Counted from the first letter of the stretch, positions 25,650 through 34,690 are shown. The stretch: DNA of 64,000 nucleotides from Candidatus Anammoxibacter sp. (GCA_021777105.1 JAIQZQ010000025.1:39479-103478); one strand, 5' to 3'. A program made the numbers and translations. Notes: a model not told the origin generated them from the letters alone.

Positions 25650-26924
25650 TTAAATGTTGATAATCCGTCTACGATAGGGACGCGACACTTTGTGAAGCAA
25701 TCCAATTTGTTGTAATTTATCCTCATAGGTCGGCATATTTCGTTCTCGCAGCATAAATGGGGGCCTGCGCTGTAGCCCTGCTGCCAACAACTCAACATTG
25801 GTTCCCACAGCAAGAGCCATGCCGGCTTCTATACATGCATTGACGTTATCATCTGTTAGGTCTGCAATTACTAAAAATGCTTCACTTACTGCTTTCCTTA
25901 CTGCTGCATTTACGTTTTCTGGATTACCATCATGAACCTCATTGCCAACTTTTGTGGGCATCGATGTAATTCTCTGAATCAATTGGCGTATAGGACTTGT
26001 AGATCGTGTATCTTCGGAGTCGAGGTCCATAGCGCAAAAAACGTAATGTTCTCGTTTCGGTTTTTGCCAACTGTCCCACAGAGAACGTAAAGTTTGTTGT
26101 GCATTATCAGGTACAACGGCACTGTCAGTATTCATTCTAAACCAATATTGATCTTGACTATCTAACCGATTGATTTGTGGATCGGCAATTACAATACTGG
26201 GCAAACCTTGTTCGGCTGCAATATTTATCTCCCGAAGAAAGTATTTGTATGGCCCTTCACCTGTAATAGCGGCCCTTTCACCACGATATGGCATAATGCT
26301 TACGAAAGCGCCGCAACTGGTCATGATCTGTTTAATCCGATCGCCAGAACCAAAACCTTTTTGATCCTTAGAATCACCGATTAGACGAAATCCTTGTTCT
26401 ACCAAATATTTGCATACTGCGTTTGCACTAATGTTATCATCATCATGCCACGATGCACTAATATAAACGTCTCGCGCGGTAGAGGGATTTGGACTATTCT
26501 CGTTTGGATTTAGCGCTTGAATTATTGAAATAGCGGTTTTTGAATCAAGCGGTCCATCTTGAACATCAATCCAAGAAATACCTTTCATTAATTTATCGAC
26601 ATTAGCGTTACCCTTACGCAATGCCACGACTCGGAATCCTTTGTAATTCGCACGTTCATCCATGGCTGCGTTGTACTCCGCCTCTACCCATCCTTGAGCA
26701 AGAGAATCCTCTGATGCTACGATCACAACTGCACGGCATCTTTCGATGGCTTTTTGCAGTTCGGTAGCCAGCAATGCTCCAGCAGACATATCGCGATCAT
26801 CCCACCAAACTTGTAATCCCGCATACCCCTGTAACCACTGATAGAGTTGGTCCACAAAGTGTTTGTCACTGTGAGCGTAGCTCAGGAATATATCGTAGTC
26901 GCGTTTGTTTAACGGAAGTCCCAT
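25650..26924 (-). CDS. TIR-domain protein with two further TIR/NDT-like modules
   Basis: TIR domains in bacteria often cleave NAD and act in phage defence. The 424-residue protein has three parts. Residues 8-140 form a clear TIR domain (YDIFLSYAHSDKHF; VWWDDRDMSAG; AVVIVASEDSLAQGWVEAEY), with E83 placed four residues after W79 like the catalytic glutamate. Residues 151-255 form a second TIR-like unit (DVYISASWHDDD, then CGAFVSIMPYRG and FLREINIAA with E232). Residues 292-385 resemble a nucleoside-deoxyribosyltransferase-like fold (YVFCAMDL; AFLVIADLTDDNVNACIEAGMALA, with E366). No transmembrane segment is seen. GGAG precedes the ATG. It stands alone on the minus strand beside decayed and intact TA genes, a typical defence-island setting. 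The antiphage role is inferred. Confidence 0.88.
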   Translation of the reverse strand: MGLPLNKRDYDIFLSYAHSDKHFVDQLYQWLQGYAGLQVWWDDRDMSAGALLATELQKAIERCRAVVIVASEDSLAQGWVEAEYNAAMDERANYKGFRVVALRKGNANVDKLMKGISWIDVQDGPLDSKTAISIIQALNPNENSPNPSTARDVYISASWHDDDNISANAVCKYLVEQGFRLIGDSKDQKGFGSGDRIKQIMTSCGAFVSIMPYRGERAAITGEGPYKYFLREINIAAEQGLPSIVIADPQINRLDSQDQYWFRMNTDSAVVPDNAQQTLRSLWDSWQKPKREHYVFCAMDLDSEDTRSTSPIRQLIQRITSMPTKVGNEVHDGNPENVNAAVRKAVSEAFLVIADLTDDNVNACIEAGMALAVGTNVELLAAGLQRRPPFMLRERNMPTYEDKLQQIGLLHKVSRPYRRRIINI

Positions 26925-27820
26925 ATTGTTTTATCTCCAAACAAAATAAGTGTATAGAATGTCAATTAATTTATAGACACGGGCTTAGAGCTATATAAAA
27001 TAAAGCTCAACCCAAGTTTATCCCCTTCGAGGATAATTCGCAATAAAGCAAACAAGCTGCTAAGTGATGATTTATGAAATAAGTTTAGCGTTTTGTATAC
27101 TGATTGTCTACTAAAAACTTTACCATTGATTGTCGTATGTTATCAACAATACCATGGTAAAGTTTTACAAATTGTGGTTGTTCAATAGAAGCCATATAGT
27201 AAGAGGATGTAAAACCCTTATATTAAATATGTTAGAGGTTAATACTTATAATAAATGTAATGGTTTTGGCTCGCAAACGGTTCTGGGGAGCAAAGCGCAG
27301 AGAACAGAACACAGAGGTCTAAAAAGTAAAGTTTTGGGTGCGAAGAACAATAGTAAAAGCTAATAACGGGATTTACAGGATAAAAGCAAAAGCAAGAAGC
27401 ATTGTTCGCTTTTATATTGTCCCTTCATATAAGGGGCGTCAAGAAATAACTGGGTCTTTTTTGACTTAGAATTTTACACTTTAATTCTTAGAAATTATCT
27501 CTTAGATATTGTAAGTTGATTTATACTAATATGTTACAAGATGGTTATTTTTCATTTATAACAATGGCTTGAAATGGTCGGTTTTGGAGCTCTGTAATCC
27601 TGTTATTACATAGATTTGGTTTATTAAATTAACATCAATACGGTTGATGTGCTCCATATTAACTAAAACCTGGGAAATTTTGCCAAATTCTAAATATCTT
27701 TGGCTGGATTTTATACTGACCATAAGTGATGCGTATGTGATAGGGGGCTTGTTGAATATACAAATGCGGAGATTAAATGAAAATAATGCTTAGCCATAAC
27801 GCTATAGACATGTTGTCATT
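26925..27820. other. Gene-poor stretch with repeat fragments
   Basis: No supported gene. It contains family E copy 2 (27018-27075), a scrap like GCGCAGAGAACAGAACACAG (27295), and family F copy at 27437-27470 (AAGAAATAACTGGGTCTTTT). The remaining sequence is AT-rich. Confidence 0.5.
27018..27075 (+). repeat. Dispersed repeat family E, copy 2
   Basis: TTATCCCCTTCGAGGATAAT is followed by a CAAGCTGCTTA-like segment; the copy at 49784 has the same two blocks. Confidence 0.6.
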
Positions 27821-27832
27821 TTGGCGGCGGGC

Positions 27833-27937
27833 AATTATGATGAAGTTTTTTTCAAAGCTATTGAAAAACCGCCAAAACCTAACAAGAATTTATTTGAGGC
27901 GGCAAAAAAATATAAACTGGAGTTTCCAGATGATTAG
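27833..27937 (+). pseudogene. C-terminal remnant of a DUF1778-type antitoxin
   Basis: The frame ending TAG at 27935-27937 encodes DEVFFKAIEKPPKPNKNLFEAAKKYKLEF-PDD, the typical C-terminal tail of DUF1778/TacA antitoxins (F..AL..PP.PN..L..A). No matching ribbon-helix-helix N-terminus is seen upstream. It overlaps the toxin remnant start, as in intact operons. Confidence 0.55.
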
Positions 27938-28001
27938 GTTTATTGAACTAAGCCGTGTTCATAACCGTGATAATTTTGATTGCGGAAATACGGAGCTGTG
28001 A
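27930..28001 (+). pseudogene. N-terminal remnant of a GNAT toxin (TacT-like)
   Basis: ATG 27930 opens MIRFIELSRVHNRDNFDCGNTEL, resembling the 'HDRxxFDCGxxxLDxF' start of GNAT-family TacT toxins, then hits TGA at 27999. The next codons (IDNFTNM) still look family-like, but the acetyl-CoA-binding core is missing, so the toxin is dead. Confidence 0.55.
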
Positions 28002-28111
28002 ATAGATAACTTTACGAACATGATTTTCTCTGCTAGTTCCACAATTTCAGTTTGGTTACGATTCATGAGCTTTTTCTGGATATACAAAAAATGCGCCATT
28101 GTCGGCAGTCA

Positions 28112-28438
28112 TTATGCCGTCGTTATGTTTTCTTTAGCTTTTTTATAAAATACTTTTCCTGCTTGTTTTATGTGTTCTATTAAATCCGGATTGTTGATTT
28201 GGTGGTAAATGGCTATGTCAATTGTATATGGCAAAAGCAAATCATCCAAATTGAGACTAATCTTGTTTAACGAGTGTAAATTTAAATTTTTGCCTTTAAG
28301 CGCTATATCGATATCTGAACCGCGTTTATAATTGCCTTTAGCGCGGGAGCCATATAAAACCGCTTCTTCTACTTCTTTAAAGCTTTCAAAAACATGATTG
28401 ATATTTCTAATGGTTTCTCCAGATAGGCCGTATAGCAT
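28112..28438 (-). CDS. MNT-type nucleotidyltransferase antitoxin (MntA-like)
   Basis: The second gene of a HEPN/MNT pair. MntA proteins inactivate the HEPN RNase by adding AMP to a tyrosine. The 108-residue protein has the minimal nucleotidyltransferase motif GSRAKGNYKRGSDIDIAL (30-47), with the GSxAxG loop and the D42xD44 metal ligands, and a third acidic strand around PYTIDIAIY. It starts 4 bases after the HEPN gene stop, so the two are one operon. Identification is firm. Confidence 0.9.
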   Translation of the reverse strand: MLYGLSGETIRNINHVFESFKEVEEAVLYGSRAKGNYKRGSDIDIALKGKNLNLHSLNKISLNLDDLLLPYTIDIAIYHQINNPDLIEHIKQAGKVFYKKAKENITTA

Positions 28439-28442
28439 TTTA

Positions 28443-28853
28443 TTATTGATTGTCTGATTTTAAGTTTTCAAGTTTTTTGTTCAATTGCTCAAAAAGTTGA
28501 TGATAAACGGTTAGCGCGGCTTTGCTTATCTCTTTTGCCGTTTCCTCATTGTATGTGTGCGATGTTTTATTTCTGCTTTTAAGCATATCCATCCAGGCAT
28601 CGCCGTTTTCTATGATACCTAATTGAAATGCTTTTTGAATTGCGTCTCTTGAACCATAAATATCAGTTTGTCCCCTGAATTCAAGAAAATCTTTTAATGT
28701 ATTCCATGCAAGTTCATAAGTGTATTCAAAAGCCTTTATAGACCCTTGTTCTTCAAGGTCGGATAATACGCCTTTATCAACAAATTTTTGCAACTGGGCC
28801 ATGGCTTTTTGATAATTGGAAAAGCGTTGCTTCCATCGTATGTCTTGGCTCAT
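28443..28853 (-). CDS. HEPN-type toxin (HI0074-like nucleotidyltransferase partner)
   Basis: HEPN toxins are all-helical RNases. The 136-residue protein belongs to the HI0074-like group ('FEYTYELAWNTLKDFLEFRG', 'GSRDAIQKAFQLGII') and carries the catalytic RX4H as R94-N-K-T-S-H99, extended by T100-Y101 to RX4HXY. In the Shewanella HepT/MntA system the tyrosine of this motif is the one modified by the antitoxin, so both toxin and control site look intact here. It is the first gene of the pair, followed by MntA after 4 bases. Confidence 0.9.
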   Translation of the reverse strand: MSQDIRWKQRFSNYQKAMAQLQKFVDKGVLSDLEEQGSIKAFEYTYELAWNTLKDFLEFRGQTDIYGSRDAIQKAFQLGIIENGDAWMDMLKSRNKTSHTYNEETAKEISKAALTVYHQLFEQLNKKLENLKSDNQ

Positions 28854-28970
28854 ATTTTACACCTGAATTTTATTAAAAGGCTTCAGTAGTTTTCAGTTAA
28901 TATTAGCGGTAATTGTATTTGGTTTTATATATTTTGTCTATCTTTATTGGATTTTATATCTAATAAGGCT

Positions 28971-30029
28971 CTATTTCTTCTCCTTGCTTTTTAAAAGCTT
29001 GTCGGCTAGTTCCGGATAGAGTTCTCTTGTGCAGTCGGGGCAGAGGCCGTGGCTGAATACGGTGTCTGAATGTTCGCTGATGTATTGTTCGATGCCTTCC
29101 CAAAAACCGGAATCGTTTCTAATTTTTTTGCAACCGGCGCATATGGGCAGAAAACCCTGTAGAACTTTGATTTCGGCGATTTTCTTTTGTAAAAGCACGT
29201 TCTTCTTTGCCAGATCATTGGTTCGTTCCTTTACAAGAACCTCAAGATGTTGCCTGTGTTTATTAAGCTCTTCTAGATATTGGGTGTTTTCAATGGCAAT
29301 TGCGCCTTGCAATGCTATAGCCTCAAAAATTTTTAGATTTGCGGCGGTATAGTGGACTTTTTTCTCGCTGCTTATGGTTATAACGCCGAAAGTTTTGTTG
29401 CCTGTTTTAAGCGGGGCGCACATCATTGAACGAATATTGCTTATTCCTGAGATGAACCTTTTGTCGCAAGGGGCGTTGTTAACAATTTCAGCTTTGCCGG
29501 AGTCAAAAATGCTGCCGGCGATTCCTTCGCCCTTGTGTAAAAAGAAATTCACTTTGTCTACTCCAAAACCGGCTACAATATTAAACATGCCTGTTTTCTC
29601 GTTCAAAAACATGATAGAACCTCTGTCTGCGTTTTCGATCTTATCCGCTTCGTTTAAGATGGTTTTAATAACATCCGATTGAGTAAGATCCTTGGTAATC
29701 TTTTCGAAGAAGTTATACATCATGCTGATCTCTTTGTAGCGCAACAAGACTTCGTCGGCGAGATCGTCGTTGACAAATTCCATTTTTGCCGCGTGCGAGA
29801 GCGTTAAAGCCAATAGCGGCGCGTGTTTACCGCCATATACCCAACCAATATCCTCATTATTAAGCAGAATCGGGACTTTAATTGCGCTTTCGCCGCTTTT
29901 AGGCTCTATTAAGACCGTTCCATCAAGGTCTACAATACTAATAGAGTTGTCTATATTGGTTATATATTGGTTGATAATCGTTGTTATATCTTTTTTCGAT
30001 ATAAGTTCATTAAGTTTTTCGTTAGACAT
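28971..30029 (-). CDS. GAF-domain sensor with C-terminal CxxC/CPxC module
   Basis: A cytoplasmic 352-residue protein. An N-terminal region (about 1-100, 'ISIVDLDGTVLIEP', 'YGGKHAPLLALTLSHAAKMEF') precedes a GAF domain (about 105-250, 'LNEADKIENADRGSIMFLNEKTGMFNIVAGFG', 'SMMCAPLKTGNKTFGVITISS'). A coiled coil (about 250-290) leads to a C-terminal module 'GFLPICAGCKKIRNDSGFWEGIEQYISEHS...HGLCPDCTRELYPEL', with two cysteine pairs that could bind zinc. That module terminates many PAS/GAF sensor proteins of unknown output. No kinase, GGDEF or HD domain is present. The ligand is unknown. It is divergent from rtcA with a 305-base gap. Confidence 0.9.
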   Translation of the reverse strand: MSNEKLNELISKKDITTIINQYITNIDNSISIVDLDGTVLIEPKSGESAIKVPILLNNEDIGWVYGGKHAPLLALTLSHAAKMEFVNDDLADEVLLRYKEISMMYNFFEKITKDLTQSDVIKTILNEADKIENADRGSIMFLNEKTGMFNIVAGFGVDKVNFFLHKGEGIAGSIFDSGKAEIVNNAPCDKRFISGISNIRSMMCAPLKTGNKTFGVITISSEKKVHYTAANLKIFEAIALQGAIAIENTQYLEELNKHRQHLEVLVKERTNDLAKKNVLLQKKIAEIKVLQGFLPICAGCKKIRNDSGFWEGIEQYISEHSDTVFSHGLCPDCTRELYPELADKLLKSKEKK

Positions 30030-30334
30030 TGTTTTAGTCTTTGCCCTTAGGAGGTGTCTCTAAATACTAATTCGTTAAACTGAATTTTTGTTGGGCTAGT
30101 ATAATGCAAAAATTAGTATTAGCATAACAAAAAATGAAGTCGGCAATTATGCCGCGATAAAAAACATGCGCAAATTTATGCAAACATGACACTGTTTTGC
30201 GATAATTTGCTAAATTGTTTGTAAAAGCATCTGCTTGCTTGTTTTGATATTTTCAGTTTCAAATATTGAACTTTGCTTGATGAATTTTTAAAATAGTAAA
30301 TCTTTTTTATAATGAAAATGTTAATATTTGTTTT
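30030..30334. other. Divergent intergenic region, GAF gene and rtcA
   Basis: AT-rich; no gene or hairpin of note. Both promoters are expected here, but no pair of boxes stands out. Confidence 0.4.
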
Positions 30335-31405
30335 ATGGGATTGGTTGATAATAATTTAATACGAATAGACGGTTCGTTTGGCGAGGGGGGCGGGCAGATA
30401 TTGAGAACGGCTCTTTCGCTTTCGGCTTTAACCGGGCGGCCTTTTGAGATCTTTAACATCAGGGCCAACAGGAAAAAGCCTGGGTTGCGGCCTCAGCACC
30501 TGCTTTGCGTTAAAGCGGCTGCCGAAATATGCGGAGCTCAAACAACCGGGGCCGAAGTTGGGGCAATGACTGTTTCGTTTGAGCCCGGCGAAACCAAAGC
30601 CGGGGAGTATTGTTTTGAAATAGGCACGGCCGGGGCGGTTTCGCTTGCGCTTCACTCTATTTACATACCTTTGTCCTTTTGCGGACAATCTTCTCAAATA
30701 ACAATAAAAGGCGGCACACATGTTCCGTTGAGCCCGTGTTATCACTATTTAGAGTGTCAATGGCTTCCGTATCTTAGAATGATAGGGTTTGATATTGATC
30801 TAGACATGAAAAGGGCCGGATTTTATCCTATGGGCAACGGTGAAATTAGTGCGTTGATAAAGCCGGCAGGCAAAATTGGAGTTGACTTTAAAGCTGAGAG
30901 GGTAAAAGGGCTACAATTAGTCAACAGGGGCGCTTTAAAGGCTGTAAATGGGGTGTCAATGGTTGGAAACCTTGATTTAAGCATTGCGGAGAGGCAAAAA
31001 GCCCAGGCCGTTAAACGTTTATCAGGCATGGGGTTGGAGTGTGATATCAGGGTATGCGATATGCCGGCTTTTGGCAAAGGAACAATGCTGTTGCTTGAAG
31101 CTGTGTTTGAAAACGCAAAGTGTTGTTATTTTGCCCTTGGGGCAAGGGGAAAGCGGGCTGAAAGCGTGGCTAACGAGGCTTGCAATGAGCTGGCCGGCTT
31201 TTTGAACGGCGATGGGGCGGTAGATGAACATTTTGCTGACCAGGCGTTAATCGCTTTGGCTTTGTGCAATGAACCGTCTAAAATTGCGGTTCCAAAAATA
31301 ACAAATCACATTTTGACCAATATTGAGGTGATTAAGATGTTTGTTGAGGGCAGGTTTCAGGTTGAGGGGGCTTTGGATTGCGCGGGGTGTGTTAGGGTGA
31401 ATTAA
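30335..31405 (+). CDS. rtcA: RNA 3'-terminal phosphate cyclase RtcA
   Basis: RtcA converts RNA 3'-phosphate ends to 2',3'-cyclic phosphates using ATP, through a covalent His-AMP intermediate, in RNA repair. The 356-residue protein is full length: the N-terminal '[27 protein letters not shown]' and '[15 protein letters not shown]', then '[11 protein letters not shown]', and the catalytic segment near the C-terminus, '[14 protein letters not shown]', whose histidine corresponds to the AMP-accepting residue. No RtcB or RtcR is adjacent, so it is an isolated gene here. It is followed by a hairpin that mainly terminates the opposite strand. Confidence 0.95.
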   Translation: MGLVDNNLIRIDGSFGEGGGQILRTALSLSALTGRPFEIFNIRANRKKPGLRPQHLLCVKAAAEICGAQTTGAEVGAMTVSFEPGETKAGEYCFEIGTAGAVSLALHSIYIPLSFCGQSSQITIKGGTHVPLSPCYHYLECQWLPYLRMIGFDIDLDMKRAGFYPMGNGEISALIKPAGKIGVDFKAERVKGLQLVNRGALKAVNGVSMVGNLDLSIAERQKAQAVKRLSGMGLECDIRVCDMPAFGKGTMLLLEAVFENAKCCYFALGARGKRAESVANEACNELAGFLNGDGAVDEHFADQALIALALCNEPSKIAVPKITNHILTNIEVIKMFVEGRFQVEGALDCAGCVRVN

Positions 31406-31417
31406 CGACAAAAAAAA

Positions 31418-31450
31418 ATCCTCCTTGCCTCAACGAGAGGCAAGGAGGAT
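31418..31450 (-). terminator. Intrinsic terminator for the 31507-31767 gene
   Basis: ATCCTCCTTGCCTC (31418-31431) pairs perfectly with 31437-31450 around a 5-base loop. Read on the minus strand the 14-bp stem is followed by a run of T (the A-tract at 31409-31418), a textbook intrinsic terminator. It lies between convergent genes and may also act on rtcA. Confidence 0.85.
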
Positions 31451-31506
31451 AAATATACTCTCTCTTCTTTTAAAAGTGAGAGTTCGGGAGAACGTTAAAG
31501 CCGTTT

Positions 31507-31767
31507 TTAGCGAGGTTCAATTATTTTAAGCCCTTTTTCAGTAGATAGATTATGAAGCATTATCTTTACAATTAAACCGCCTTCATTAACCAGATTTTTT
31601 ATCAACGATTGAAGTGTCTCATCCGCATTTTTAGCGCTTATTGAAATATTTCCAGTTTTATCAATTGCTATGCCTGAGGCCTTACACGCTTCTTCGGCCT
31701 TGTTTATATCAATTACGCCTTTGGCGCGTTTAACAATAGTTTTAATTATTTCTTCGATTGACGACAT
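31507..31767 (-). CDS. Small conserved-looking hypothetical protein
   Basis: No family recognised. The 86-residue product (MSSIEEIIKTIVKRAKGVIDINKAEEACKA...) has alternating helices and strands, no cysteines other than one, no signal peptide and no membrane helix. It appears real: an AAAGGAA Shine-Dalgarno sits about 10 bases before the ATG and a strong terminator follows the stop at 31418-31450. It is monocistronic on the minus strand. Confidence 0.7.
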   Translation of the reverse strand: MSSIEEIIKTIVKRAKGVIDINKAEEACKASGIAIDKTGNISISAKNADETLQSLIKNLVNEGGLIVKIMLHNLSTEKGLKIIEPR

Positions 31768-32114
31768 ATTGTGTAAATTCCTTTCATGGTATGTATTGCT
31801 GATTTTTTTAAGTATCGTTAGATTGTTCTAAAAGTTTATTAAAAAATAAAAAAATTTATGAAATATGCCAAATTACAAATAAAAGATGATTTTTACCAGT
31901 TTGCCTTAAATTGATGTAAGTGTCATCGCAGCTAGTAGATAGGGCTATGTCTGCTGGATTTATTTTTGTTTTTAGGATATAATTGTATTAATCTGTCCGA
32001 TTTTAATTGAATATTCATAAGCCGGAAAATATAATAATTTCCTTCATATTGATGTTATTTGTGTTTAAAGAAATAAACTTGCGTTAAGCTGTGGGTAGAG
32101 GGGGTACATCCTGG
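31768..32114. other. AT-rich divergent intergenic region
   Basis: No gene seen. It must hold the promoters of the small gene and of the DeoR-family gene; TAGGATATAATTGTA near 31975 is a possible -10 region on the plus strand. Confidence 0.35.
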
Positions 32115-32156
32115 TTATTTCTGCTTATACTCATTGCAATCCTCGAAGGGGATAAA
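32115..32156 (-). repeat. Dispersed repeat family E, copy supplying a ribosome binding site
   Basis: The reverse complement matches copy 1 at 181-223. Its last bases on the plus strand, CGAAGGGGATAAA, end directly at the DeoR-family start codon, with AAGGGG five bases from the ATG. Confidence 0.6.
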
Positions 32157-33068
32157 ATGAAAAGTTCGCATAAGGAAATTGATAGTAGAAGGTTCAAAAT
32201 CCTGATTAAGTTACAGGATATGCGCGAGGTCAGGCTGACGTTTTTGGCTGAATTCTTTAAAATATCGCTGGCTACCTTGAGGGCGGATATCGCTTTTTTG
32301 GAGAGCCGCAACCTTTTAACACACCGTCACGGGGTTGTTGAGATAAATGAGAATAAGACTTCAAAAATGATGTACGACTCGTTTGATTTCAGGTGCAATC
32401 TCCATAGCAGGGAGAAGGAGTCGATCGTATCTTACATATTATACCAGCTAAAGTGCATTGAGAATGATTATCACATAGCTCTTGATTCAGGCTCGTCAAT
32501 ATTTTACCTGTTAAAGGAGATTATAAATCATAGCAGCCTTCAGGTGCATGTTATCACAAACAATGTGGCCGCAATGTCGCATTTTATTACTTCGCAACAG
32601 TTGGACGGGCGTATAATGATGTGTATGACCGGTGGGCAGCTTATGCCTTCAAGAAAGTGCCTTATCGGCAAAGCGGCTGAAAACGGTGTGCCTTTGGTAA
32701 AAATAGCGTTTATCGGCGCTGATGTCGTCTCCTTTGAATCCGGCCTTTTCAGCTCAAGGCGTGAAGAGGCGAATATTAAGATGAAATATATTGAGGCCGC
32801 GGAATTTGTGGTCGTGCTTGCGGACCATTCTAAATTAGGATTTCAAAAAGGGTCGGTAGGGGAGCGTTTTGCCTGTTTTGAGAAATCCGACAATAATGAA
32901 TTGTTGCTAAAATCCGTTAACGAGGGCTCTGAGGGTAAAAAATTTATTGTTGTGACTGACGACAACTGGCAGGATATAAATAAGCCTTATATTGACAAGG
33001 AGATAGAGACTTTAAAGAATTTAAATGTCCGCGATGATTTGTTAAGGTTTGCTCCGTTAATTTCTTAA
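32157..33068 (+). CDS. DeoR-family transcriptional regulator
   Basis: DeoR-type repressors combine an N-terminal winged helix with a sugar-phosphate-sensing domain. The 303-residue product from ATG 32157 has the helix-turn-helix 'RRFKILIKLQDMREVRLTFLAEFFKISLATLRADIAFLESRNLLTHRHGVVEIN' and the sensor domain opening 'HIALDSGSSIFYLLKEI', 'VHVITNNVAAM', then 'KIAFIGADVVSFESGLFSS' and 'FVVVLADHSKLG'. Upstream in-frame sequence is repeat E and hydrophobic, so it is not used as coding. No sugar gene is adjacent to suggest a target. Confidence 0.9.
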   Translation: MKSSHKEIDSRRFKILIKLQDMREVRLTFLAEFFKISLATLRADIAFLESRNLLTHRHGVVEINENKTSKMMYDSFDFRCNLHSREKESIVSYILYQLKCIENDYHIALDSGSSIFYLLKEIINHSSLQVHVITNNVAAMSHFITSQQLDGRIMMCMTGGQLMPSRKCLIGKAAENGVPLVKIAFIGADVVSFESGLFSSRREEANIKMKYIEAAEFVVVLADHSKLGFQKGSVGERFACFEKSDNNELLLKSVNEGSEGKKFIVVTDDNWQDINKPYIDKEIETLKNLNVRDDLLRFAPLIS

Positions 33069-33093
33069 CTGCATGTCCCCTTCCTTATTTAAT

Positions 33094-33570
33094 TCAATCT
33101 TTCAATTCCACCAGCTCCGTTTTAATAGAACCGCTTTTTATATACAAAACCGCCAATGATATAGGCAGTTTAAAACGGCGCGGGCCCGCGCTGCCGGGAT
33201 TTAAATATATAACGCCGTTCAACTCTTTTAAGGCAGGTTTGTGAGAGTGCCCGCTAATTACGGCTTGAAAGCTGGCTTCTTCCGGAATGAGATCCATTTG
33301 ACTTATATCGTGTAGTATATAAAGAAATGTTTTGCCGATTTTTGCAACATCACTTTTGGGTAATTTATACGCCCAGCCGCCTTTATCGACATTTCCGCGC
33401 ACTGCCGTTACTTTGGCTATGGTTTGAAGCGTTTGAAGGGATTCCGGGCTTTCGATGTCACCTGCGTGGATAATCAGATCCACGCCTTTAAAGACATTAA
33501 AAATGCCTGGGCGAACGAGGCCGTGTGTGTCTGCTATTACGCCGACTTTATAATCATATTTGGGGTTCAA
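33094..33570 (-). CDS. YfcE/MJ0936-type metallophosphoesterase
   Basis: The 158-residue protein is the minimal calcineurin-like fold of this family. Metal ligands are all present: DTHG (14-17), GDIE, GNVD, HD in 'LYILHDI' and GHSHKP. Family members hydrolyse phosphodiesters in vitro; the natural substrate is usually unknown. It lies downstream of the HD-GYP gene on the same strand with 55 bases between, so co-transcription is possible. Confidence 0.92.
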   Translation of the reverse strand: MNPKYDYKVGVIADTHGLVRPGIFNVFKGVDLIIHAGDIESPESLQTLQTIAKVTAVRGNVDKGGWAYKLPKSDVAKIGKTFLYILHDISQMDLIPEEASFQAVISGHSHKPALKELNGVIYLNPGSAGPRRFKLPISLAVLYIKSGSIKTELVELKD

Positions 33571-33625
33571 TAGGTTTTGACCAAATTCTGAGCTTTAAGG
33601 TTTTGCGCAGTTCGCGCTCCGAGCC

Positions 33626-34690
33626 TTAATCCTGTTTAAAAAGCAGGACAAAACTCCTCATTATATCAATATTAAAGTGCGCCATCATCTCGTTTTTCAT
33701 TATTGTGAGGGCTTCAATGGGTGTTTTCTGCTCTTTAAACGAGCGTTTTGCCGTCAAAGCGTCAAAAACGTCTGAAATTGAGCAAATACGGGCGTATGGA
33801 TGGATATCCGCCCCTTTAATGCCGGCAGGGTACCCGGTGCCGTCCTCGCGTTCGTGATGGTGCAGGGCGACAATGCAGAAATCAGTTTCCATTAAATCCA
33901 GATCATTTAATATTTTGTATCCTTTGTGTGGGTGCGACTTTATCTCTTCCATCTCTTCATCCGTCAGTTTGTCCGGTTTGTCTAAAATGGCTGGGTTTAT
34001 GTCAATTTTTCCAATGTCGTGAAGGAAAAAAGCGGTTCCCAGCTCATGCATATCATGACCGTGCGAGTCGCTATACATTGCTTTGGCAAGCAAGATAGAC
34101 TTTAAGCCAACGTTTACCGAATGCGTAAACGTTTGAGAATCAAGTGATACGATATTTGCCAGATTTGAGGATATTGCATCTTCCGTTAGTATAATATCCA
34201 CAATTTGGCGGATGCCTTCTTTTGTCGCTTTAATATTGCTTTTCTCCGGATGTTTAAAAAGGTTGTCCATCATTTCCAGAGAATATTGGTATACGGATTT
34301 TGATCTGGTGTCGGTAGGCAACCCTTTGTCAAACACGGCGTCGATAAGCGCTTTATCCATAAATTTCTCAGGCTCCCATTTTATAACTTCTTCAACTTCT
34401 TCTTCCTCTATAATTTGCAGTTTATTGCGTTCCTCTTCAAGGGCCGCCGCGTCAAAAGTTATGGGAGTTTGATCGTTTTCGATTTTGATATCTTTTAATC
34501 CTTCAATCTTCACTGAGCTTTTTATAGAATCAATTGACACCTTTTTAATGCCGGCCTTCATAATAGACCTGATCTGTTTTTCGGAAGTGATCTGAAACTT
34601 GGTTTTAAAAAATGGATTTTCAAACCATGATTTTGACAAATCTATAAACATGCCGACTTTAAGTTCTTCTGATTTCAATGATACGATCAT
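33626..34690 (-). CDS. HD-GYP domain protein with DUF3391 N-terminus
   Basis: HD-GYP domains hydrolyse cyclic di-GMP. I start at ATG 34690 (MIVSLKSEELKVGMFIDLSKSWF) because it opens the DUF3391 pattern; a longer frame to 34795 has no family similarity. The 354-residue protein has the DUF3391 domain (about 1-95), an acidic coiled linker (EEEEVEEV), and an HD-GYP domain (about 160-354). Landmarks are FLHDIGKIDI, ALHHHEREDGTGYPAGIKGADI, and SISDVFDALTAKRSFK. All metal and substrate motifs look intact, so it is likely an active phosphodiesterase. Confidence 0.92.
   Translation of the reverse strand: MIVSLKSEELKVGMFIDLSKSWFENPFFKTKFQITSEKQIRSIMKAGIKKVSIDSIKSSVKIEGLKDIKIENDQTPITFDAAALEEERNKLQIIEEEEVEEVIKWEPEKFMDKALIDAVFDKGLPTDTRSKSVYQYSLEMMDNLFKHPEKSNIKATKEGIRQIVDIILTEDAISSNLANIVSLDSQTFTHSVNVGLKSILLAKAMYSDSHGHDMHELGTAFFLHDIGKIDINPAILDKPDKLTDEEMEEIKSHPHKGYKILNDLDLMETDFCIVALHHHEREDGTGYPAGIKGADIHPYARICSISDVFDALTAKRSFKEQKTPIEALTIMKNEMMAHFNIDIMRSFVLLFKQD

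Noticed and set aside
27930..28020. TGA in the GNAT toxin head as another selenocysteine codon
   Set aside because: The position is not a cysteine in relatives, no SECIS-like hairpin follows, and the downstream frame does not encode the rest of the enzyme.
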